5,634 bases of DNA from Christensenella sp. UBA7868. GTDB lineage: Bacteria; Bacillota; Clostridia; Christensenellales; UBA1242. The notes beneath the pieces were generated by a model. It was not told the origin of the DNA. It ran no database searches and saw nothing but the letters and a program-made list of their open reading frames with translations. This document shows positions 1 to 4,822 of this stretch, in pieces. A program made the translations under genes and the position numbers. Within the stretch, counting starts at the first letter, position 1. Each line of letters starts with the position of its first letter. The stretch lies in assembly GCA_002501285.1 (NCBI GenBank), contig DLSG01000026.1, forward strand, positions 4,106-9,739, written 5' to 3'.

Positions 1-899
1 TTTAAGTAGTAAAGTTTAGTTTCAAAGTCGTAATAGTAAGAACGGTAGCGGAATGGGTTTTTGAAAGCAACAAATCTATTTGAATTGCTAGTATCATTGT
101 ACGCATAATCTGCTTCAATTGGGACGTATTCTCCATTATTAGACAAATATCGACAAAATACGACACCAAACGCGTCATAATCATATTTACAAATTAGTGT
201 TTTGTTACTATCATATATTCCAATTATATCATTTTGTGCATTTTTCTTAAAATAAAAATCATCATTTATAAAATTATTTTTTAAATGAAAGCCTATAATA
301 CCGTCTGCCCCATAATAGAAATACATATCGTTCATTCCGTCTTTTTGGCGAAGTATTTTATTTCCGTTTAGATAGAATTTTGTAGTTACACCATTATTCT
401 TTTTAGAAGTTCGTAGGCCACTAGCGTTATATTGAAACTCGATGTCGTCATATTTATCAAGTTGTCTAGCGTGTGACCAAACAAGGGTTTTACCAAGATA
501 AGATTCAGGATTTCCAAGCGAGTCGTAAATAATTTTTTTCCCATTAAATTCTTTAAGTTGGTCACGCCAACCTGAAACGGGGTAGGAATAGGTGTTTTCA
601 GAAATTAAGGTTAAGTGGTCAAGGTTATCAACCAATGAGAAATCGTAAATTAATTTGTTTAAAATATTTCCGCCTGCGTCATAACTAAAAACAAATGTTT
701 TATTCAAAATTTTATTATCTTCACGAATAAGTCTAGAAAGGCTGTCGTATTTATATCTTAAAACGAGCGAATTATTTTCTCTAATTTGTGTAATATTACC
801 TTTTTCGTCATAGAAATATCGTAGATTATCTTTTTTTATGCCATTTATTCCAAAAGTTAAGTTAGAAACTAAATTAATGATTTTTGTTTTGATAAATTT
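1..899 (-). CDS. RHS repeat-associated core protein, C-terminal part; 5' end missing, 3' end off the window
   Basis: An open frame of 299 codons runs leftward off the window. It shows YD-type repeats (RYFYDEKGNIT, RYKYDSLSRL, FSYDAGGNI), then the Clostridia-type RHS core layout: WRDQLKEFNG, YDSLGNPESY, GLRTSKKNNGVTT, FYLNGNKILRQ, DIIGIYDSN, YDYDAFGVV, and at the edge NPFRYRSYYYDFET. RHS proteins are large secreted or surface shells, usually well over 1000 residues, that encapsulate a variable C-terminal toxin. That variable end, and any immunity gene, would lie beyond base 1. The frame begins just after a TAA (902-900) and has no ATG, GTG or TTG until a TTG at 707, so an intact start is absent. 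With only about 300 codons before the core signature, most of the N-terminal shell is gone. GC looks higher here (one 60-bp stretch is 42%) than in the neighbouring genes, which suggests transfer. It is either a displaced orphan RHS end or a frameshifted remnant. Family call very sure; functional status unsure. Confidence 0.9.
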
Positions 900-958
900 T
901 TAATTCTCGATTTTATTAAAGGAATTAATTCATTGTTTTCATTCATGCTAACGCTCAT
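869..958 (-). other. Short ORF overlapping the RHS fragment in the frame that a -1 shift would join
   Basis: ATG at 958 opens 29 codons (begins MSVSMNENNELIPLIKS) and stops at TAG 871-869. It overlaps the RHS frame over 899-869. A -1 shift would carry it into the RHS frame, and the overlap holds the heptamer A-AAT-TTA (899-893) in the right phase: slipping turns AAT-TTA into AAA-TTT and continues as ATC. This could be the surviving 5' end of the RHS gene after a one-base loss in an A-run, a true recoding site, or chance in AT-rich DNA. There is no Shine-Dalgarno site before 958. I do not recognise the peptide. Confidence 0.3.
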
Positions 959-964
959 GACAAT

Positions 965-992
965 ATTCTACAATATTTGACAAAATTTTCAA
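965..992 (-). promoter_or_regulatory. Candidate sigma-70 promoter toward the RHS fragment
   Basis: On the minus strand TTGAAA (992-987) and TAGAAT (970-965) are separated by 16 bp; each is one base off consensus. The expected start point, seven bases past the -10, is base 958, the A of the short ORF's ATG. Any product would then be leaderless. Chance matches are common in such AT-rich DNA. Confidence 0.35.
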
Positions 993-1064
993 AGAGTTAA
1001 AGTTTTATCAAATTGTAATTCTAACTACTTAAAATAAAAAATTTTAACAAATTTAAAAATATTC

Positions 1065-1093
1065 TTTTCTAAAATTACTGGCTGTGATATACT
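1065..1093 (+). promoter_or_regulatory. Extended -10 promoter of the lipoprotein gene
   Basis: TGATATACT (1085-1093) gives an extended -10 (TGn plus TATACT, 5 of 6). At 17 bp spacing the -35 is weak, TTTTCT (1065-1070). The start point would fall near 1100, at the left edge of the ribosome site GAGGAGAG (1100-1107), so the 5' leader would be very short. Confidence 0.5.
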
Positions 1094-1112
1094 AAAAAAG
1101 AGGAGAGATAAA

Positions 1113-1997
1113 ATGAATAAATTAAAAAAATTTTTAAGTTCAATTTCATTAGTGCTTGTTTTGGTTGTTTCATTAGTTGCTTTCAGCGCTTGCGGAAGTA
1201 CAGAAAAACTTTTTACAAGAATTGACGAAAATGGCGTGGCTTCGGCAAATGGACAATATGTTTTGTTTGGACATTATGCAACAACATTAAAAGAAGCAAG
1301 TGTTACTATTGATGAAAGCAGTCTTGATGACAATGGATATTTTATGGGCAGTGACGGAAATAAATATGCAAAAGTTTCTGCAAAACCAGACTCATCTAGT
1401 ATAGTTTTTTCAGACGGCTCACAAATAGAAACTGGGACAGAATATTATTTCAAAGTTGAAAGAATGAAATGGAGAATAGTTTCAGAAAGCAATAATCAAG
1501 CGGTTTTAGTTTCTGAGAATATTATTGATTGTCATGTATATAACAATTCAATGAACGATGGGAACAAATATGATACAAGTGCAATAAGAAGTTATCTTAA
1601 CGGAGAACTTTTTGCAAAAATGTTTTCAGCAAAAGAGCAAGAAATTGTTTTAACAACAACAGTAGATAATAGTGTTATGTCAACAGGAAAAGAAACAAAT
1701 CCTAATGCTTGTGATAACACAGAAGATAAAGTGTTTTTGTTAAGCGCAAAAGAAGTTTCTGAAATTGTTGCAAATGTTGGTGAAACATTCGTTCCAAAAT
1801 ACACAACCGACTATGCAAAAGCAAGCGGAAGCGGTAAAGATCGTGCGGACAGCAATCTTGGTTGGTGGTGGCTTCGTTCACCTCATGAAAAATATAACTA
1901 TGCTTCTTATGATTGTGCAACTTCAGGAATTTCATATTCTTCTGTAACACAAAAAGTAGGTGGAATTGTTCCTGCAATTACACTTAAACTTAATTAA
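1113..1997 (+). CDS. DUF6273-type lipoprotein
   Basis: This is a 294-residue predicted lipoprotein. Residues 1-26 form a type II signal peptide: basic MNKLKK, a Leu/Val-rich core, then FSAC with the lipidation Cys at 27. The Phe at -3 is a slight departure from the usual Leu. The rest matches the DUF6273 layout seen in many gut Bacillota: GQYVLFGHY (47-55), MKWRIV (118-123), AVLVSENIID (130-139), SAIRSYLNGELF (156-167), FSAKEQEIV (171-179), KVFLLSAKEV (206-215), YAKASG (234-239), WWWLRSP (251-257) and a closing GGIVPAITLKLN. Family members usually end with a GVRPA-like motif; here the Arg is replaced. No catalytic role is established for the domain that I know of. The WWLRSP...RPA arrangement recalls lectin-like or FGE-like folds, which is inference. 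The start is fixed by GAGGAGAG five bases upstream. It has its own promoter and terminator, so it is monocistronic. It probably acts outside the membrane. Confidence 0.9.
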   Translation: MNKLKKFLSSISLVLVLVVSLVAFSACGSTEKLFTRIDENGVASANGQYVLFGHYATTLKEASVTIDESSLDDNGYFMGSDGNKYAKVSAKPDSSSIVFSDGSQIETGTEYYFKVERMKWRIVSESNNQAVLVSENIIDCHVYNNSMNDGNKYDTSAIRSYLNGELFAKMFSAKEQEIVLTTTVDNSVMSTGKETNPNACDNTEDKVFLLSAKEVSEIVANVGETFVPKYTTDYAKASGSGKDRADSNLGWWWLRSPHEKYNYASYDCATSGISYSSVTQKVGGIVPAITLKLN

Positions 1998-2052
1998 GAA
2001 ACTTTTTTAAGAATTAATAAAAATTTAAAATAGTTTATAAAGTTTAAAATTA

Positions 2053-2103
2053 AAAAAAGACATTGCTATTTTAGTAGGTTACTAATAATAGTGTGTCTTT
2101 TTT
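2053..2103. terminator. Long bidirectional hairpin terminator between convergent genes
   Basis: AAAAAAGACA (2053-2062) pairs perfectly with TGTCTTTTTT (2094-2103). Inside, CTATT/AATAG (2066-2070, 2087-2091) and TTAGTA/TACTAA (2071-2076, 2080-2085) extend the stem to a 3-base loop (GGT), with small internal mismatches and one bulged T. A-run on the left and T-run on the right let it serve the lipoprotein gene on the plus strand and the glycosylase gene on the minus strand. Confidence 0.85.
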
Positions 2104-2141
2104 ATTTTATCTTATTTTTTTAAGAGTGTGGTTACTGCTTT

Positions 2142-2161
2142 AAAAACTAATAAAATTAGTT
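2142..2161 (-). terminator. Weak terminator-like hairpin at the glycosylase stop codon
   Basis: Read on the minus strand, AACTAAT, loop TTT, ATTAGTT forms a 7-bp stem (2161-2145) that includes the TAA stop (2158-2156) and runs straight into a T-tract (to 2142). The stem is AT-rich and therefore weak. The stronger hairpin at 2053-2103 lies downstream as back-up. Confidence 0.4.
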
Positions 2162-2785
2162 CAAAATTTTATTAAACACATTTTTCCAACATTCAACTTT
2201 TTTGTCAATACAGCCTCGTCTAGGTGAAGGACTTATTACATATTTAACATTAAAATTTCCATTAATTTTTAACTTGTAAAACTCTTTTTCAACAAACCTG
2301 CTGTTTACAACAATTGTTTTGATTTTTGAATTGTTAATTATATTTTGCAAAATTTCTTTACTTGTTTTGTAAGGGTAGTTGTCGTTATTTAAAATTATGT
2401 CTATGTCCATAGAACTGTTGTTGTTAAAATAACATTCAGAAAAAACATCACAAATTGCAATTTTTCGCTTTAAAAGTTCAGCACTAAATTTTTCTCTAAT
2501 TACTTTTTTATTTTCTAAAAATTCATCATCATTTATATTGCGAGCCTTAAAATTATCAAAATTAATTTTAAGTTCGTTTTTTAAATTTGAAAAACAATTT
2601 GTGTTTAAACATAAATCTAAAAGTTGCCATAATTGATTTTTATTGCTTGCGTAATAAAAACCTTTATTAATTCCGTCTAATGCGGTGATAGAACCTAAAA
2701 TTAAAATTTCACAGTTTTCATCAAAAACTGGACTAATGCCATAATCTTTTGGTCTTCTAAAAACGGGGTTGATAATTTCTTTCAT
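2156..2785 (-). CDS. Uracil-DNA glycosylase superfamily protein, closest to the deoxyinosine (hypoxanthine) DNA glycosylase family
   Basis: This 209-residue protein probably removes a damaged or modified base from DNA, leaving an abasic site. Motif 1 is visible as ILILGSITALDGINKGFYYA (27-46) followed by SNKNQLW (47-53). This matches the GS-P-S...YY-x-x-P-x-N-x-F-W pattern of the hypoxanthine-DNA-glycosylase branch. KRKIAICDVFSEC (106-118) followed by NNSSMDIDI matches that family's GIALWDV...SSDSSI segment. The second active-site loop is ISPSPRRG (184-191), comparable to PSTSPAN in that family and to HPSPR in SMUG1-type enzymes. The segment at about 64-98 is longer than I would expect for the family. 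N48 or N50 may be the catalytic-loop Asn (inference). The substrate cannot be told from sequence. The start has AAAGG about 12 nt upstream. The gene lies 36 nt after the tandem-HTH regulator on the same strand with no terminator between, so they are probably one transcript. Confidence 0.78.
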   Translation of the reverse strand: MKEIINPVFRRPKDYGISPVFDENCEILILGSITALDGINKGFYYASNKNQLWQLLDLCLNTNCFSNLKNELKINFDNFKARNINDDEFLENKKVIREKFSAELLKRKIAICDVFSECYFNNNSSMDIDIILNNDNYPYKTSKEILQNIINNSKIKTIVVNSRFVEKEFYKLKINGNFNVKYVISPSPRRGCIDKKVECWKNVFNKILN

Positions 2786-2821
2786 AAATAAAAATTTCCT
2801 TTGGTTTAATTGTTAATATAA

Positions 2822-3247
2822 TTAATCTTCTTTTGTTAAAAATGCGTCGATTGGCATGTTAAAATAATTAGCAATTTCAAACAGCGTTCTTACACTTGGA
2901 AGAACTCCATTTTTATAACGACCAATAATATCTTTTTGATAGCCCATTTCATTGCAGAATTTTCTATTAGATAAGTTGCTATTTTTTATCATAGTAGTTA
3001 AATAATTATAAAAGTTGTGTTGATTAGTAGAATATTTATAAAAATTATTAACATCTGTTAATTCATATAAATAGTCAATAGAGACTTCAAGATAATTTGC
3101 CACTTTAATTAAAGTTTTTAAACTGGGATTTCTGTGCTTGTATTTATAAAATGTATCTTTTGAAATGATATTATTTAGGAATAAACTATCAACCGACATA
3201 GCCTTTTCTTGTAAAACATTTTTCACAGCGGTAATAAAATCAATCAT
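2822..3247 (-). CDS. Tandem-HTH (double XRE-like) transcriptional regulator
   Basis: This 141-residue protein is built from two copies of a Cro/C1-type helix-turn-helix unit, about 3-65 and 78-141. They align end to end: SKDTFYKYKHR...PSLKTLIKVANYLEVSIDYLYELTD against QKDIIGRYKNG...PSVRTLFEIANYFNMPIDAFLTKED. A short linker (66-77) joins them. There is no enzymatic or dimerisation domain, so the chain may act as a covalent pseudo-dimer, or dimerise to offer four reading heads. GAGG (3258-3255) seven bases before the ATG fixes the start. It is the first gene of a likely two-gene transcript with the glycosylase-like gene and diverges from the SLOG gene. Two direct repeats in the shared upstream region overlap its promoter, so autoregulation is likely (inference). 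It might repress or activate. Without the duplication it would be an ordinary phage-type repressor. Confidence 0.85.
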   Translation of the reverse strand: MIDFITAVKNVLQEKAMSVDSLFLNNIISKDTFYKYKHRNPSLKTLIKVANYLEVSIDYLYELTDVNNFYKYSTNQHNFYNYLTTMIKNSNLSNRKFCNEMGYQKDIIGRYKNGVLPSVRTLFEIANYFNMPIDAFLTKED

Positions 3248-3272
3248 TTTGGAACCTCGATTTTCTTTGTTT

Positions 3273-3300
3273 ATCTTATTATTTCCTAAAATGATGACAA
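3273..3300 (-). promoter_or_regulatory. Promoter of the tandem-HTH/glycosylase transcript
   Basis: On the minus strand TTGTCA (3300-3295, 5 of 6) and TAAGAT (3278-3273, 4 of 6) are 16 bp apart. The start point would be near 3266, leaving a leader of about 18 nt that contains the GAGG ribosome site. The -35 lies at the edge of the first direct repeat. Confidence 0.5.
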
Positions 3301-3329
3301 AATGCTTGCTATTGCCTACTATGATGACA
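3285..3329. promoter_or_regulatory. Pair of 15-bp direct repeats, probable operators
   Basis: CCTAAAATGATGACA (3285-3299) and CCTACTATGATGACA (3315-3329) differ at only two positions and start exactly 30 bp apart, about three helical turns, so both present the same face of the DNA. They sit between divergent genes. The first holds the -35 elements of both predicted promoters, and the second covers the -10 of the plus-strand promoter. Binding by the adjacent tandem-HTH regulator is the simplest reading (inference). Confidence 0.65.
3294..3322 (+). promoter_or_regulatory. Promoter of the SLOG gene
   Basis: ATGACA (3294-3299, 5 of 6) and TACTAT (3317-3322, 4 of 6) are 17 bp apart, which predicts a start near 3329 and a 24-nt leader holding AGGAG. 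A second pairing, TTGCCT (3312-3317) with TATAGT (3335-3340), also has 17-bp spacing, but would start transcription near 3347, inside the ribosome site. Confidence 0.45.
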
Positions 3330-3352
3330 TAAAATATAGTATAGGAGTTAAA

Positions 3353-3895
3353 ATGTTGTTTTATAAAGAAAGAAAAGAAATAATTAGTAATGGGCGTAAA
3401 ATTTGCTTTTCAGGTCATCGACCTAATAAATTGCTTTGGGGATATGATGAAAATGCAACAAGTTGTGAGAGATTTAAAATTTTCATGTATGAAAAACTAG
3501 AATATGCTATTTTAAAAGGATATACTTATTTTATTTCTGGAATGGCGTTAGGAATAGATATGATTTGTGCGGAAATTGTGCTAAATTTAAAAAAGAAATA
3601 TCCATATATCGTTTTGGAATGTGCTATTCCATGTTTAAATCAATCGCAATGTTGGACTTACGCTTCAAAAAAAAGATATAAAAAAATATTATTAAAAGCG
3701 GATTATGTAAATTTTATAAGCAAAAACCGATATTCTAAAAGTTGTATGTTAAATAGAAATTTATACATGGTTCAAAATTGTGATATTGTTATTGCTGTTT
3801 GGAATGGTACAAAGAGTGGGACAGCAAATACAATAAATTTGGCAAAAAAACATGGAAAAAAAGTGATAATAGTCAGCCCAAATAACTTTAATTAA
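3353..3895 (+). CDS. SLOG-superfamily protein, DUF1273/YpsA-like
   Basis: This 180-residue protein has a Rossmann-like SLOG fold, related to DprA, LOG and YpsA. Visible signatures are KICFSGHRPNKLLWGYDEN (16-34), YTYFISGMALGIDM (57-70), LECAIPC (88-94), Q98-C-W, RNLYMV (135-140), and CDIVIAVWNGTKSGTANT (143-160), the Gly-rich ligand loop near the C-terminus. The family binds nucleotide or nucleoside ligands. The ligand is unknown for most members; Bacillus YpsA affects cell division, and other SLOG proteins sit in nucleotide-based conflict systems. ATG 3353 is chosen because AGGAG (3343-3347) lies five bases upstream. The earlier in-frame ATG at 3302 has no ribosome site, lies among the operator repeats, and would add 17 residues before the conserved domain. 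It is transcribed divergently from the tandem-HTH gene and probably shares its control. The length is normal and the motifs look intact. Confidence 0.88.
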   Translation: MLFYKERKEIISNGRKICFSGHRPNKLLWGYDENATSCERFKIFMYEKLEYAILKGYTYFISGMALGIDMICAEIVLNLKKKYPYIVLECAIPCLNQSQCWTYASKKRYKKILLKADYVNFISKNRYSKSCMLNRNLYMVQNCDIVIAVWNGTKSGTANTINLAKKHGKKVIIVSPNNFN

Positions 3896-3901
3896 TATAA
3901 T

Positions 3902-3931
3902 AAAAAAAAGCAGTATGTTTTCATACTGCTT
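3902..3931 (-). terminator. Intrinsic terminator of the XRE/zinc-ribbon gene
   Basis: AAGCAGTATG (3908-3917) and CATACTGCTT (3922-3931) form a perfect 10-bp stem with a TTTT loop. On the minus strand the stem runs into eight T residues (complement of 3909-3902), 13 bases past the stop codon of the XRE gene. On the plus strand only a poor T-tract follows, so it may be a weaker terminator for the SLOG gene. Confidence 0.88.
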
Positions 3932-3943
3932 AAAATTAATTGT

Positions 3944-4564
3944 TTATTTTTCGTCAGGTTCGTCAAGAGTTTTTTTGTTCCAACTTTTTTTGTGACATTT
4001 TGGACATTTTAAATATCTTGTTCTTCCATAGTGCATTGAAAATAATACAGATGCGTATGAGGGAACATATCTATTATGACAAACATTGCATTCATAATAT
4101 CCCGCTTCTTTTTCAATAAAGATAGCAAACAAAACTCCAACAACAAAAATTACAAAACCCAAACTTATCAAAACTATTCTAATTGTCGAGTTCATCTGAA
4201 TAAAACTAGCAACAAAAACTAAAATTAATAAAGAAATTGACGAAATTGTTCCAATCACATATTCTAGTTTTAACAAATTTTTAGTGCTTTTTTCTTGCTG
4301 GCGTTTTAATTCTATTAAGTTTGTTTCAGCGTTTTCCACATAAGTTTTCTCGGAAAGTTTTTTTGCACTTAAAAGTTCGTTGGCGGTTATATCAAGTGCT
4401 TTGCAAAGTGGAAGCATTAAACTTGCATCAGGAAATCCGTTTCCACATTCCCATTTTGAAATTGTCTTTTCGCTTACACTTAAATTTTCTGCAAGTTCAA
4501 GTTGGGTTAAATTTTTGGCTTTTCTACAATCTTTTATAAAAAGACCAGTTTCTTTTAAATTCAT
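3944..4564 (-). CDS. XRE-family regulator with two membrane helices and a C-terminal zinc ribbon
   Basis: This is a 206-residue protein. Residues 5-66 are a canonical XRE helix-turn-helix (IKDCRKAKNLTQLELAENL, then SEKTISKWECGNGFPD). A charged linker (about 67-98) leads to two hydrophobic helices, about 102-123 and 128-150. The tail holds YYECNVCHNRYVP (157-168) and YLKCPKCHKKSW (184-195), so C159, C162, C187 and C190 make a four-cysteine zinc site. This arrangement, including the GRTRYLKCPKC segment, recurs in Clostridia as predicted membrane-tethered regulators; the signal sensed is unknown. The HTH should face the cytoplasm, and with two helices the zinc ribbon should be cytoplasmic too. 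AAGGAGAA seven bases upstream fixes the ATG. The gene has its own extended -10 promoter and a strong terminator, so it is monocistronic. It may regulate itself or the divergent metalloprotease gene (inference). Confidence 0.88.
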   Translation of the reverse strand: MNLKETGLFIKDCRKAKNLTQLELAENLSVSEKTISKWECGNGFPDASLMLPLCKALDITANELLSAKKLSEKTYVENAETNLIELKRQQEKSTKNLLKLEYVIGTISSISLLILVFVASFIQMNSTIRIVLISLGFVIFVVGVLFAIFIEKEAGYYECNVCHNRYVPSYASVLFSMHYGRTRYLKCPKCHKKSWNKKTLDEPDEK

Positions 4565-4591
4565 AATTGTTCTCCTTTTTTGTTTTTTAAT

Positions 4592-4620
4592 ATTATATCA
4601 ATAAAATTTTAAAAATTACT
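4592..4620 (-). promoter_or_regulatory. Extended -10 promoter of the XRE/zinc-ribbon gene
   Basis: On the minus strand TGATATAAT (4600-4592) is a perfect extended -10. The -35 position (4620-4615, AGTAAT) is poor. Transcription would start near 4585, leaving a leader of about 20 nt with the AAGGAGAA ribosome site. A GC-rich patch (4618-4637) begins at the -35 position and could hold a regulator site. Confidence 0.6.
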
Positions 4621-4668
4621 CCCACCAACCGTAGAGTTTTGATTATATTTTAATAAAATTCAACCTAT

Positions 4669-4701
4669 AATTTCAAATTAAAAAATATTTTTATTGAAAT
4701 T
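4669..4701. repeat. AT-rich inverted repeat in the divergent intergenic region
   Basis: AATTTCAA (4669-4676) is mirrored by TTGAAATT (4694-4701), with a further A-run/T-run pairing inside (4681-4692). It lies in the 258-bp gap between the divergent XRE and metalloprotease genes, where no converging gene needs a terminator. It is weak as a hairpin and may be a binding site or chance. I see no gene in this gap. Confidence 0.35.
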
Positions 4702-4787
4702 TTATATTTTAATGCCTTAATTATTATAGAAAAAATATTTATAAACTATAAATGTATTAGGGTTTATTTTATAAAAATTAATTAATG

Positions 4788-4816
4788 TTGACAAAATTTG
4801 GGGGCGGTGATAAAAT
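4788..4816 (+). promoter_or_regulatory. Near-consensus promoter of the metalloprotease gene
   Basis: TTGACA (4788-4793, perfect) and TAAAAT (4811-4816, 5 of 6) are 17 bp apart, with TGA just before the -10 making it extended. It is the best promoter in the window. The expected start is base 4823, the A of the ATG, so no 5' leader or ribosome site would be transcribed. The spacer holds an unusual GGGGGCGG run (4800-4807). Confidence 0.75.
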
Positions 4817-4822
4817 ATAAGC

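Noticed and set aside
2..184. 60-residue minus-strand ORF at the left edge
   Set aside because: It lies inside the RHS fragment in another frame; the RHS frame carries clear family motifs over the same bases.
1326..1333. TGATGACA inside the lipoprotein gene, matching part of the operator boxes
   Set aside because: Only eight bases match, without the CCTA half, and it sits within a coding sequence; chance is the best explanation.
1592..1977. Two minus-strand ORFs and a plus-strand ORF inside the lipoprotein gene
   Set aside because: They are shadows of the DUF6273 frame, with no ribosome sites or recognisable motifs.
3315..3345. Imperfect inverted repeat CCTACTAT...ATAGTATAGG
   Set aside because: It needs a two-base gap and spans the ribosome site; the direct-repeat reading of the same region is far cleaner.
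3302..3352. Longer start for the SLOG protein (ATG 3302)
   Set aside because: There is no ribosome site, the stretch overlaps the operator repeats and promoter, and the 17 extra residues precede the conserved domain. ATG 3353 has AGGAG five bases upstream.
4321..4604. Plus-strand ORFs of 72 and 74 residues opposite the XRE gene
   Set aside because: They are antisense shadows of a well-supported gene; the apparent hydrophobic residues come from the complement of its codons.
4620..4632. Possible G-quadruplex on the minus strand (GGTTGGTGGG)
   Set aside because: Only three G-runs are present; four are needed.
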